From the NCBI GenBank assembly GCA_001632425.1, contig KV425687.1, positions 1 through 41,792 on the forward strand: a stretch of 41,792 bases of DNA, given 5' to 3'. Shown piece after piece: positions 1 through 11,400 of this stretch (the stretch's first letter is position 1; the number at the start of each line of letters is the position of its first letter). Made by a program: the position numbers and the translations under genes. The notes beneath the pieces were generated by a model that was not told where the DNA came from, ran no database searches, and saw only the letters and a list, made by a program, of their open reading frames with translations. Source of the stretch: Neolentinus lepideus HHB14362 ss-1 (lineage: Eukaryota; Basidiomycota; Agaricomycetes; Gloeophyllales; Gloeophyllaceae).

Positions 1-218
1 ATGCCGATGACTCGACTGAATGACGCCCGACGTCCGCGCTACCGAGGAGCCGTCCTAAGTCCGCCGAGGAGCCGAGAGCCTCGTCGCTGGTGCGTAGGGT
101 CGCTAGTGCGCAGAGTACCGACAGTGCGCTATTGAGTCGCTAAGTCGCCGTTCCCACGAAGCGCGCGGAATCGCTCTAAGTCGCGTTTTCTGGGGTCAGA
201 AGCCAACGGGGCGTATCA
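1..218 (-). repeat. Repeat family U, terminal fragment (end of a copy cut by the window edge)
   Basis: This segment is the outer end of repeat family U in reverse orientation. It matches the right end of the longer copy at 2256-3568 and is the inverse of 1448-1665. It ends in GGGGCGTATCAACG, close to the GGGCCTATCAGCG end of that copy. Most differences between copies are C/T or G/A changes, many at CpG. The rest of the copy lies outside the window. Confidence 0.75.
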
Positions 219-720
219 ACGTTGACAGGCTAAAACACACAACAACCACCAAAAACACCTAGAAAATGCGGAGGGAACTCCATCTAATAGTGTCGGCAGT
301 CGAAGGGTAGAAAGGTAAAGCTCGGGGGAGGTGAGGGATGAAAAACAACACAATGGAAGGCACTGTATATCTCCTGTGAGTCGACCCAGACGCTCTATAA
401 TGCTCCTAACTCTCTAAAACCCTGGCTCTACGCATCTCAGCACTGACTCAGCACTTCTCGGAGGGTATTCGGTACTGGGCAAGACCAGCTGTCCATCGGA
501 AGGACTCGGAAGGGTGAAAGACAATAGCTTGGAAGGTTCCCTCCATGCCAGAGGACTCTAGGACACAATAGAACACAATGAGGATGCAGTAAAACACAGT
601 AAGAATGCAATGGAGATGATAAGACACAACACAAACGCTAGACCTCATGCCGAGGCCGACTAGAATGCAATTTTGAATGCAGTGAGACTTCGAGATGAGA
701 AAGGTGAACTAAATTCGATG
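211..720. repeat. Dispersed repeat family B, copy 1
   Basis: About 500 bp beginning CGTTGACAGGCTA and ending near AAATTCG recurs at 4196-4700 in the same orientation, with many substitutions and a few small indels. No frame in it resembles a protein I know. Its first bases resemble the tip of family U read inward, so the two may share a terminus type. Confidence 0.7.
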
Positions 721-924
721 GTGACCAGTGCAGTGGTCCAGAATGATCTGATGGGTGTTATAGTGTAGTTATGAATTAACTACATATTTCTAGATTCTCT
801 ATTTAGCCCGAATATATGCTACCTCATGGACTATCAGGACTCAATCTACTAAGTCTAGCATCAGAGTCAACAAGTCTTGGTTAACTCAGAATTTACTAAC
901 TACAAAGACTTGAGAACTTGAGTC

Positions 925-1447
925 GAGTCACGCGCTGATATGCACAGACACACGATGAAACCCGCAGAAAAGAGATCTAAAGGGTAGACACAACCACAAA
1001 GCAAACACCAAAGCCCTTGGTGTCAGATGGCTGCGAGGCCCAGGGTAGCGAAGGGTAATTTAGTTCGGAGGGGATGGGTGTAGGTGAGACGTATAGTTGG
1101 GGCTAAAGGGAGGTTGACGCCAAGTCGCTACTCAGCGGCAGTCTGAGGATAGAAGGCGACGCTATGCGCTATGTAGCGCTATGTGCACGGCGCTGTGTAG
1201 GCACTATATGATGCACCTCCTACTCAGCGCTGTATGGTCTTCAGTGCTCTATAGGGGAGCGCTACTCATAGTCGCTAGCTCTAACTCGGAGGTATATAGA
1301 CTCTTGTTAGCACTACGCTACAGCACACGGGGCTGTCTAGGAGGAAGGGACTGCTAAGGGATCACTTATGAACAGCGACGCTACACTGGTGTACTCTGTC
1401 GCTATCTCTGGGTGAAGTTGGAGGTATGCAAGAGTACCTAAACGCGA
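925..1447 (+). repeat. Repeat family U, inner part (partial copy)
   Basis: This stretch matches the reverse complement of 2256-2780, for example the GATATGCACAGACACACGA block, the GTTCGGAGGGGATGGGTG block and the GAGTACCTAAA end. It abuts the start of another U copy at 1448, so U copies here lie head to tail. No protein-coding potential was recognised. Confidence 0.7.
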
Positions 1448-2255
1448 TGATAGGCCCCGTTGGCTTCTGACCCCAGAAAACGCGACTTAGGGCGATTCCG
1501 CGTGCTTCGTGGGAACGGCGACTTAGCGACTCAATAGCGCACTGTCGGTACTCTGTGCACTAGCGACCCTACGCACCAGCGACAAGGCTCTCAGCTCCTC
1601 GGCGGACTTAAGACAGCTCCTCGGTAGCTCGGACGTCGGGCGTCATTCAGTCGAGTCATCGGCATTTCGGCAGGCGTCGGCCGGTGTTCTTACTGCGGAC
1701 CGAACCAAGGTGGTGTCTCAGGGCGCCTTTCCATATGGCGTACAGCCCGCTGTCGCCTCGGATCAGCGCAAGTTCTATTGGCGCGACTTTCCTTATGCGT
1801 GCAGTGCGCATCGACACATGGCGCGACCACGGCTATCACAACACCGCCGCACCACAGAGCGGCCCCGCCCTTTATCCCTCTTTCGGCAGCATCGCGCTAG
1901 CATCGGCAGCATAGCCCGCCCCGGATCATCGAAGAGGCGCACCCTAACGCAAAGTCAAGACGCACCCGACTGGCTCCCGTCCGCGGAGCGGCGCGCATGC
2001 TAGAGTTGGTCGCGCAGGTTATTGGTCGCAGAGCGCATGTGGATTAGGAGCAAGGCAGTACAAGTCGTATGGATGTGAGGCTGAGCAGAGGCACAACTCG
2101 CGGTAGTAGGTAGATAGGATCAGACACGGAGTAGTCTTTCTTATGTATTTAAGCCATTACTTTACTGTCTGTACAACAAGTTATCTTCACCACACTCTTC
2201 AGATCTCAAACTTGCGTCAGAGCTTTTCTTTCTAAGTCTGTCTTGCGATTCGCAT
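1448..2255 (+). repeat. Repeat family U, outer part (partial copy, tip at 1448)
   Basis: The copy starts TGATAGGCCCCGTTGG and matches the reverse complement of 2780-3568 over about 800 bp. It contains TATTTAAGCC near 2147 followed by the block ACAACAAGTTATCTTCACCA. The layout is compatible with an LTR promoter, but this is not demonstrated. It stops where the reverse copy begins, forming a large palindrome with 2780-3568. Confidence 0.7.
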
Positions 2256-3568
2256 TTAGGTACTCTTGCGTACCTCCGACTTCACCCAGAGATAGCGACA
2301 GAGTACGCCAGCGTAGCGTCGCTGTTTGTAAGTCACCCTTTATACGTTCCCTTCTCCAAGACAGCCCCGTGCGCTGTAGCGTAGTGCTAATCAGAAGTCA
2401 ATATACGTCCGAGTTAGAGATAGCGACTACCAGTAGCGCTCCACTATAGAGCATCGAAGACCACATAGCGCCGAGCAGGAGGACTATCGTACAGCGCCCA
2501 TACAGCGCCGTGCACATAGCGCTACATAGCGCATAGCGTCGCCTTCATTCCACAGACTGCTGCCAAGTAGCGACTTGGCGCCAACCTTCCTTTAGCCCCA
2601 ACTATACGTCTCACCTACACCCATCCCCTCCGAACTATATTACCCTTCGCTACCCCGGGCCTCACAGCCATCTGACACCAAGGGCTTTGGTGTTTGCTTT
2701 GTGGTTGTGTCTACACTTTAGGTCTCTTTTCCGCGGGTTTCGTCGTGTGTCTGTGCATATCAGCGAGTCGCAAGACGGACTTAGAAGAAACTCTGATGTG
2801 AGACTGAAATCTGAAGAGTGTGGTGAAGATAACTTGTTGTACAAACAGTAGAGTAATGTCTTAAATACAGGAGAGCGACTGCTCTATGTCCGATCCTATC
2901 TACCTACTACCGCGAGTTGTGCCTTTGCTCAGCCTCACATCCATACGACTTGTACTGCCTTGCTCCTAATCCACATGCGCTCTTCGACCAGTACCCTGTG
3001 CAACCAACTCTAGCACGCATGCCGTTCCGCAGACAGGAGCCAGGTGGGTGTGTCTTGACTTTGCGTTAGAGCATGCCTCTTTGATGATCCGTGGGCGGGC
3101 TATGCTGCCGATGCTAGTGCGATCCTGCCGAAAGAGGGATAAAGGGCGGGGCTGCTCTGTGGTGCGGCGGTGTCGTGATAGCCATAGTCACGCCATGTGT
3201 CGATGTGCACTGCATGCATAAGGAAAGTCACGCCAATAGAACTAGCGCTGATCCGAAGCAACAGTGGGATGTATGCCATATGGAAATGTGCCCTGAGACA
3301 CCGCCTCGGTTCGGACCGCAGTAACAATGCCAGGCGATGCGTGCCGAGATGCCGATGACTCGACTGAATGATGTTCGGCCGACCGAGCTACTGAGGAGCT
3401 GTCCTAAGTGCGCTGAAGAGCTGAGAGCCTTGTCACTGGTGCGTAGGGTTGCTAGTGCACAGAGTACTGACAGTGCGCTATTGAGTCGCTAAGTCGCTGT
3501 TCCCACGAAGTGCGCAGAATCACCCTAAATCATGTTTTCTGGGGTCAGAATCCAACAGGGCCTATCAG
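2256..3568 (-). repeat. Repeat family U, longest copy, inverted
   Basis: This is the most complete copy, about 1.3 kb, and reads tip to inner end on the minus strand. It starts TGATAGGCCCTGTTGG at 3568 and ends near 2256. Its outer 800 bp is an inverted repeat of 1448-2255 and its inner 520 bp is an inverted repeat of 925-1447. The apparent open frames inside are poorly conserved between arms. It could be a terminal-inverted-repeat element, a solo long LTR or a foldback element; the sequence does not decide. Confidence 0.65.
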
Positions 3569-4195
3569 CGCCACAGTAGTTAGCCTTATTTAGATACTTT
3601 CCCGTGTGAGTCGGGAATATCCGAGTAGCCACTTGTGACTGAAAGAACATTCAAGGACAATGAATGATGAACAGAGTAGCTCGTAGAATATATTAGAAAC
3701 CTGTAGAATTAAGTAGAGATCATGAGAAAGACCTGTAAGTTACTCTCGGGCTCCTGATCGAGGTAACTTGCAAATGTATATAAGAATGACACTGAAGCGT
3801 CTGGAAATCAATCACTCTTGCACACCAATATACTCGGGAACATCCCCCCTCTAAGGATTTAAGTCCTCTTCCTATAGCGGTTTAGCTAGGACCTGTAGCT
3901 TGATATTTATCATAGCGAAAGCTGATTATATCAAGCGCGATTTAGTTTATTATAGGGTATCTACGGTTCTGAACTTATTCAAGTTGCGGCTGGATTTATC
4001 ACTTAGGAAATTCCCCTCTCACAATATTATTAATTAAATACTCCTACTCGACTTTACAAATTCTAGCTCAGTCGTAACAATGGCGGTCCGAGAATACAGG
4101 GTGTCTAAAGTACTAAGTAACCCAAATGTCCGAAATCTACTAAGTCCGAAGCTCCTTTGTCTATCAAATTGTGCCATATGCAACAAATGAGAATA
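3569..4195. other. No gene seen; AT-richer spacer
   Basis: I see no coding frame with homology or codon bias. The only structure is a 60-bp block at 4091-4150 that recurs at 4709-4769. Confidence 0.5.
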
Positions 4196-4769
4196 TACGT
4201 TGACAGGCTACAACACACAACAACCACCAAAAACACCTAGAAAACGCGGAGGGAACTCCGTCTAATAGTGTCAGTAGTCGAAGGGCAGAAGGGTAAAGCT
4301 CGGGGGAGGTGAGGAATGCAAAACAGAACACTAAATGGCACCGTATATCTCTTTGTGAGTAGACCCGGACGCTCTTCAACTCTTCTAGATCCCTAACTCT
4401 CTTACTATACGCGTCTCAGCGCCGACTCAGCGCTTCTCAGAGAGTTCTCGGAGCCGGGCTAGACCAGCTTGTCCTTTTCGGGGACTCGGACGTTAATCGG
4501 ACTATAGACTGACAGGTTCCTCCACGCCGGAGGACTTCGATGACGCGATAAGAGGGAACGCCGGTGCAGAAGACGCAGGGAGAACGCAATAGGGACGATA
4601 AACGCAGAGGTAAACGCAAGACCTCACGCCGAGGTCTTCTTAGAACGCAATTCGGATGCAACGAGACTTTGAGATGTGAGCTGTGAGGTAAAATTCGCTG
4701 CTGGAAAGGAATATACAGGACGCCTAAAGTACTAAGTGACCCGAAGTCTAAGAAACCGCTAAGTCCGAG
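4091..4769. repeat. 60-bp imperfect direct repeats bracketing family B copy 2
   Basis: The block at 4091-4150 and the block at 4709-4769 share CTAAAGTACTAAGT and CTAAGTCCGA in the same order. They lie on either side of the B repeat. They are too long for an ordinary target-site duplication and may be part of a larger B unit. Confidence 0.6.
4196..4700. repeat. Dispersed repeat family B, copy 2
   Basis: This is the second copy of the element at 211-720, in the same orientation. Shared landmarks include ACAACCACCAAAAACACC, GGAGGGAACTCC, AAAGCTCGGGGGAGGTGAGG and the AAATTCG end. It is more CpG-rich than copy 1, so copy 1 looks more decayed by transitions. Confidence 0.7.
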
Positions 4770-4833
4770 ACCGCCTAACGCTCCATGCGTCTACAATTGG
4801 AGAATACAACCAGAAATGCGCCGCCGAGTCTCG

Positions 4834-5091
4834 CTAAACTCCCAAGCCGCTCGCCAATCGTCCGCCGCATACCGCTCTTATTCCGAAGCACTCTAGGCGG
4901 GTCAGGAACCGCCGCCCCAGGGAAGATCCTTCCATCTTGAGCCCGTACAGCGCCTCGGTGCGTTTTGACGACTCGTGCTTGATGACCATCACCTCGAACT
5001 TCATAAAGAGGGCTGACCGAGTGTTGCGACGGCACCGGACCGAAACGGTGGCCCACGGCATCCTATCGTACAACGACCAATGACCGCCGAG
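4834..5091 (-). pseudogene. Unrecognised coding-like frame
   Basis: An open minus-strand frame of about 85 codons ends at a TAG at 4834 and has no stop down from a TAA near 5092. It includes a Met at 5073 and the stretch MPWATVSVRCRR. Third codon positions are mostly G or C, unlike the surrounding repeats, which is why I list it. I do not recognise the protein. It may be one exon or a relic of a transposon gene. There is no convincing partner exon next to it. Confidence 0.3.
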
Positions 5092-5532
5092 TTATTGCGA
5101 GGTCGGACGGAAGGTAAGATCAGCTGGTTTGCGTCAGGAAGGCTGATATGAGTGACTCAGCGTGTTTCGGCGCTTGATGGATGCACCGAGTGCTGCGACT
5201 CGCTGCCACGGAGAGAGTAGGCTGAGTTCCGGAGGTTCCGAGGATCGTCGTATCGTATGGAAGAGGCAGGGTGTTGAGTAAGCGTTGCCGATGCCATCGG
5301 TCCCGTCGTCCGAGCACATAAGCAACATTCGACAACCTCGGCGTATCCTGAGTCATCGAATTGAGTCCCGGTATAGCACCGACAGGCATGCGGCGCGGCG
5401 AAGTGTCCACTGCTCGGCGGTGACGTCAGTATCCGGCGGTGCGCATCCTCGGGGATCGCCGATGTATTGAGTCGTAGCTCGGTGAACGCTCGGGGATTCG
5501 TCGGTGGCCTCGGCGCTTTCCGCATCGTGTTG
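5092..5532. other. No gene supported
   Basis: Several overlapping frames are open on both strands, but none has a recognisable motif or a clear codon signal. The segment lies between the coding-like frame and the U-like end at 5533. Confidence 0.4.
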
Positions 5533-5586
5533 AACACGCCGAAAACGCGTTTTCAGAGGCTAGCGACGCTGGAGGCCTATCAACGT
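5533..5586. repeat. U-like terminal sequence, copy 1
   Basis: The block AAAACGCGTTTTCAGAGGCT followed by GGAGGCCTATCAACGTC recurs at 6297-6350. It also resembles the right tip of family U (CGCGTTTTCTGGGGTCAG followed by GGGCGTATCAACG at 182-218). It looks like the end of a mobile element, but the other end was not located. Confidence 0.55.
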
Positions 5587-6296
5587 CCGAAAACATACTG
5601 CCACAGCATGTCATACACCTAACCGAGTACCACTATCATTCTGAAATAAGCTCGGCACCTTAGAAACAACAGGTCCGAAGGAAAACCCTCCAAAAATGCT
5701 CCATCCGAAGTGTCGGCACCCATGAATGACTTGTATGAGCTGACTTGCATCTTGAACATCGTAAGGATAGTCAACAAAGGTCCGCGATGGCATCGGAGTG
5801 GCAAGGAGGGTCTGCAGCACCTGAACTCGGTGCGTCCAATCAGCTCGGAGGTGCCACATGGTCAAACAGAGGATAGGATCATCACAAGTGCATAAGGGAG
5901 ACTAGATACAGTCCACTCAGCATGGATAAGCTCGGGATAGAGGTGCCAAGAGCACTGAGTGTCATGAAATCGCTGATGTCAGGGGGTTCCGAAGGTCCTG
6001 AATGCTGAATAGCCTCACAACATCCACATGGTGATGTTCTGGAGCATGTAGGAGGTCCACCGATAATGTCGGTACTGCTCTTGAGGTGCATAAGGGTCAC
6101 TTGGTCATCTCAGCATACAGTAAAGGCTCCGAGGATCTCCGAGGATGTGGTGGTGAAGTACTGAAACTCAGCGCAATGTCTAAGTGCATCGGTTGTAGCA
6201 GGCGTGTCGCTCGGAGCTCAGATATGAAGTACGTCAGAGCATGGAGATGTGTTGGAGGTGAATGGAAGTGGTGGAGTGCTCCAAGAAGTCGTTAGA
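5587..6296. other. No gene supported; flanked by repeated ends
   Basis: This is about 710 bp between two direct copies of a U-like terminal sequence. A short motif starting GCATAAGGG occurs twice (near 5891 and 6088). No protein is recognisable in any frame. It may be the body of a small non-autonomous element whose right end is at 6343. Confidence 0.4.
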
Positions 6297-6350
6297 AACA
6301 CCGAAAATGTGTTTTCGGAGGCTAGCGGCACCTGAGGCCTATCAATGTCT
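6297..6350. repeat. U-like terminal sequence, copy 2
   Basis: This is the second copy of the 5533-5586 block (AAAATGTGTTTTCGGAGGCT followed by GAGGCCTATCAATGTC). It abuts the point where the gypsy remnant starts abruptly. This suggests that the element ending here inserted into, or recombined with, the gypsy element. Confidence 0.55.
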
Positions 6351-8045
6351 GCACCAGTTTTAGCAATACCAAATGACACTGATCAATTCCGTGTCCAAAC
6401 TGATGCCTCTGTGTATACCATGGGTGCAACCCTAGAACAATGTCAAAATGGGACCTGGCGTCCAATATCATTCATTTCAAAATCTTTCAATCCTGCTGAG
6501 CAGAACTATGAAATCTGGGATAGAGAAATGTTAGCAATCATTATAGCTTTGGAAGAATGGCAGCATTTCCTCAAACATGCTCATCAAAATTTTGAGATCC
6601 ATACGGATCATAAAAATCTTGAATACTTCTGCAAACTGCAAAAGCTTAATGATCGTTGAGCACGTTGGATCTTAGACCTCCAAGAATATGATTTCCAGCT
6701 TATACATAAGCCTGGGATCACAATGGGAAAAGCTGATGCATTCTCCCATCATCCAGACTGGAACAGCAGTCCAAACCCTATCAATGATGATGTTACCATG
6801 CTCGAACCAGAATATTTCCATGTTCTCGGCAATGAAGTAACGAGACGAAATCTGGAACAAGATCCTACCTTTTCTAAGACTGAGGATGGCCTTATCTGGA
6901 GAAGGGGGAGAATTGTTATACCAGATAATGACAACTTGAAAGGCTTAATTATTTCGTCCTATCACGATACACCACTGGCTGGGCATCCAGGAGTTGAAAA
7001 GATGCAGGAATTAATTTATCAGTCTTACTGGTGGCATCACATTAGAAGCGATGTCAAGAAATACATATCAGGCTGTGGGATCTGCCAAAAGACCAAGATA
7101 CAACATCAACCACAGGCAGCGCCTCTTAATCCAGACCCAACACCTGATTGTAACTGGCAGTACATCAGTGTGGATATGATCACGCATCTTCCAGAGTCCA
7201 AGGGTTTCAATGTGCTATTAGTAAGTGTTGACATGAAATCCAAAGACTTTGTTGTGGAACCATGCATGGAGAAGTTAACGTCTGAAGGCTGGGCCAATAT
7301 CTTACAAAAACGAGTAATATCCCAACATGGACTACCTGAGTGAGTCACTTCCGACTGAGGACCTCAGTTTGCATCCATGTTCATTAAAGATATTTATAAA
7401 AAGCTGGGTATAGAAGGAAATCCATCTATGGCATATCATCCCCAGACTGATGGTCAGACCAAGTGGATCAATCAAGAAATAGAAAATTATCTTCAAATAT
7501 TTATCAACTACAGGCAAGATGACTGGCTGGACTGGATCCCTGTTTGCGAATTTATTTATAGAAACTGAGTGCATTTGGCCACTGGTTTCTCTCCATTTTT
7601 CATGATGCATGATTACCATCCATACACGGGGTTAGAAACTAGAAAAGAACTCAAAACACAAGCTGCAGAAGATTGGACTACACATATGAAAAAAATACAA
7701 GAAGAAGCATCTTCTGCATTAAAAATGTCAAAAGAAGCCACAAAAACATATTATGACAAGAAATGACGACCTGCCAAGCAGTACGAAATAGGAGATTTGG
7801 TTTGGCTCGAAGCTACCAACATCTCTATGGCTAGACCAAACAAAAACTCGATGATAAACAACTAGGCCCCTTCGCTAGCAAGGAGAAGGTCGGACCAGCA
7901 GCATATTGACTTCAATTGCCCAAATCATGGCAGATCCACAATGTCTTCAATGAAGTATTACTAACACCATACACAAAACCCCAATTCCCAAATCAACATC
8001 ACAAACTAGTTGCACCTGAAGTAGTTCCTGATGTAGCGGAAAGGG
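6346..8045 (+). pseudogene. Ty3/gypsy chromovirus pol remnant: RNase H and integrase (5' truncated)
   Basis: The frame enters in the RNase H region (FRVQTDASVYTMGATLEQ, IHTDHKNLEY). It then gives the integrase H2C2 zinc region (HDTPLAGHPG, CGICQKTK) and the integrase core (ISVDM, PQTDGQT, with W and E residues after it). It ends in the post-integrase linker (YEIGDLVWLEA). Gag, protease and reverse transcriptase are missing to the left. Six in-frame TGA codons break it at 6657, 7341, 7356, 7566, 7764 and 7907; most fall where the family has Arg. A likely one-base deletion lies near 7842. The frame continues after the copia insertion in the chromodomain at 13766. This copy is dead. Confidence 0.9.
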
Positions 8046-8336
8046 TGTAGAAGCTATAGACAAATGTTCTCAGCCGTGTACGATAACGACTATATATAGA
8101 GCTGTGTACCTATAGACAAATGTTCTATGGTACATGGATCAATGCTATGCTCGGACATGAGATATGTGGATGGGGGGCGCTCACCTCAGCCGTGTACGAT
8201 AACGACTGAGGAAAATGGAGCGCGGGGAGAGGCGGCGACTATATACGTCGACGCCAATACTTCTGTGACGATGTCGCTCTCGCATTGCACAAACGCGGAT
8301 CACGCGTCATAGCGTGTCAGTGCTCGTGCGCCAACA
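8046..8336 (-). repeat. copia 3' LTR (in element sense)
   Basis: This 291-bp sequence is identical to 13475-13765. It contains an internal repeat: CTATAGACAAATGTTCT and CAGCCGTGTACGATAACGAC each occur twice within the LTR. Confidence 0.95.
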
Positions 8337-8347
8337 CTCCTCCTTGC
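8337..8347 (-). other. copia polypurine tract
   Basis: Read on the minus strand, GCAAGGAGGAG sits immediately before the 3' LTR. This is the expected place and composition for the plus-strand primer. Confidence 0.7.
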
Positions 8348-8475
8348 GAGGGCTAGGCATCCCGGAACATCAACATCCCAAGATCTCCTCCTCGCATGGA
8401 ATCCGACTCCTCCTGAATCCGACTCCTCCTAAAACCCAACTCCTCCCCAGATCCAATTGTTCTTCATCCCTAAGA

Positions 8476-11400
8476 TTATTGTTTGAGACCGAGGAAGCCA
8501 CGAAGACGAGTGAATTGGGCTGGCTCAAGAGCTTTGGTAAAGATGTCGGCAATGTTGTCGCGGGTGTTGACGTAGCTGACAGAAAGGGCGCGGGCGTCGC
8601 TGAGTTCTCGGATGTAGTGATATTTGATGTCGATGTGTTTGGTGCGGTTGTGGAATGAGGGATCGCCAGAGAGAACGATGGCACCATTATTGTCGCAAAG
8701 TAAAGGAGTAGGGGTAGGTTGCTCAAACTTGATGCCCGCGAGAAGAGTGCGCAGCCAGATCAGTTCTTTCGCCGCCTCAGAGGCCGCTATGTATTCGGCT
8801 TCGCAAGAAGAAGTAGATACGGTCTTTTGCTTGGAAGAACGCCAGGTCACCATGCCAGAGCCTAGAGTAAAGCAGTATCCGCCGACGGAACGGCGGGTAT
8901 CGGGACACATGGCAAAGCCGGAGTCAGTGTAACCGAGCAACTGCGCCGTATGCTTGCCGCCCAGGACCAGTTTGAAGTCGCGAGTGCCTTTGAGATACTT
9001 GACAACACGTTTAGCTGCCTCCCAGTGAGCAGGGCCATAGCAGTCGAGGAACTGGCTAAGATATGTGACGGCGTAGGTAATGTCGGGACGAGTGCCCACA
9101 GAGAGATACATGAGGGAGCCGATTAGCGAACGATATGGTAACGTAGCCGCGATGAGCCGCTCCTCCTCAGTCTTAGGCGAGTGTTCTGCCCGAGAAAGCC
9201 GAAGACTGTGTTCCATAGGCGTCGCAACTGGGTAGGCATCCTTGAGGTTAAACTGAGTAATGACACGGTCGATCAGTGCCGTCTGAGAGAGGGAAACAGT
9301 ACGGGAAGACCGATCACGCTCGATAGCGATGCCAATGCAGAATTTAGCTTCACCCTGGTCGGATATTTGCCATTTCTCCCGGAGCTGAGCTTTGAAGCGA
9401 TCGTTTGCATCAGCGCGGCTAGCGACAGAGAGAAAGTCATCGACATGGACACCAGCGAGAACGATTCCATGTTCGTCCTGACGGTAATAGACACAGTACT
9501 CACTCGCCAGGCGAGTGAAGTGAAGTTCGACCATCCGATCGTGCATCGTCCTGTTCCAGATACGACCAGCCTGTTTCATTCCATAGAGCCCTTTCTGAAG
9601 CTCCCAGACCCAGTCCTCCTTACCAAGTTCCTCGAAACCGGTAGGCTGACGCATGTAGCAGACTTCATCGGCAGGGAGTAGACCGTAAAGGAACGCGGTC
9701 TTGATGTCTATTTGCTGGGTATCCCAGTCGAGGGCAGCTGCCAGGTGGAGAAGTACGCGGAAGGATTCCATGCGCATGGTCGGTGAAGTTGTCTTATCGT
9801 AATCGAGACCGAAGACAGCCTCATAGCCCTTGCAGACGTAGCGAGCCTTGTAGCGAGCCGGGGCACCATGCTCATCACGCTTGAGCCGGAAGACTGGACG
9901 CCCGTTCATGAGCTTACGACCGGGAGGAACGGCAGATGGAGGGACGAGCTTGTAGACACCGAGCTCCTTAATGGAGGCGAATTCGTCGAGCAGTGCTTTA
10001 TGCCAGTGATCAGCATCAGCGGCGGCCATAGCCTCCCGTAGACTCTTGGGATCGTCAGGATACTCGACGTCGATGGGTCCATCAGCAAGCGTGGTGAAGG
10101 ATTCGTGAATCATCGCGAGGACTTCAGTGATGGTCGGTTCGTGGTGCGCGCGGCGGTTAGCTCGCTCAAGACGAAGGCGCTCACCGATAGCGGTAGACTC
10201 TGCGGTGGCCTGCTGGACAGCGGAGACCTTTGGGAGGCCCTCAGTTTCTGCACGTTTATCGCTCGGAACGGGCACACGTGAGGAGCGGCGAAGGTCCACG
10301 GCAGGAGAAGCATCAGACAGGGGAGCAGCGGTAGGAGGTGACGAAGCAGGTGCAGGAACCAGAGGTGAGAGAGGTAACACTGGAGCATCAAGGGGAAGAC
10401 CGTCGAGGACAGCCGGATCAGAGGAGAGGCCAAGAGTGGCGGAGGACTGACTTGCGGGGTCAACTTCCCGGTCTTGAGGGCTTTGAGCGCTTATTGAAGC
10501 GACTTGTATGTTGGAGGACTGACTTGCGGGGTCAACTTCCCGGTTTTGAGGGCTTTGAGCGCTTGTTGAAGCGACTTGGGAACCTTGAGAGTCTTGAGGA
10601 GAAGTCGAAGGCCCCGGTAGAATGTCAGAGGCGATGGGAGGTGAACCAGGAAGGATTTGGCCAGGATGGAAGGGGCGATGGGTAGCCTCATGAGATTCGA
10701 TGAATTCTACATGAAACGAGGTAATGACTCGATGGGTAGCGCGGTGATAGCACCTATAAGCCTTGGAATTCGGGCTGTAGCCGATAAGGACGCATTCTTC
10801 TGAGCGAGCCTTGATCTTAGGGTTATATCCAGTGTCTTTACGGACGAAAGCGCGACAACCGATCTCCCGGAGATGGGAGACATCAGGTTTGACGCCGTAG
10901 TAAGCCTCCCAGGGAGTGCGGTAATTAGGCAGGGATCGAGAGGGAGTACGCACGGTCAGGTAACACGCAGTTTCAACAAGAATGTCCCAACGATTTTCGG
11001 GGAGGTTAGCATAAAGGCGCATCGTCCGCGCCTTGTTGCGTAGAGTGCGGTGAGCGCGTTCAGCGCGACCGTTGTGAGCAGATACGTGTGGCGCAGTGAA
11101 TTGGTGTTGGGTACCGCGCGACGCAAGCCACTTCGCCATGTCGGCGCTCTTGAGTTCCCCGCTGTCCGTCCGGTAGATTCCGACTGTGAGACCGGTCTCA
11201 TGCTCACGAAGACGTTCCCATGCTCGAAGCTCACCGAAGGCAGCATCCTTCGTCGGAAGAGGTATAGACCACATAAACGAGGTATGATCATCGACGAGGT
11301 TAAGTACAAATTTCTTTCCCGAGGCAGAGACTACTGATTCCTCCATCAGGTCTGCAAAAATGATGCCTAGCTTCCGATCCGCCTTAGCCCCAGCCCGAAC

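Noticed and set aside
1684..3327. Matching open frames of about 75 codons in both arms of repeat U as a conserved gene
   Set aside because: They are the same repeat read from each arm. Differences between them include many replacements, and no known protein resembles them.
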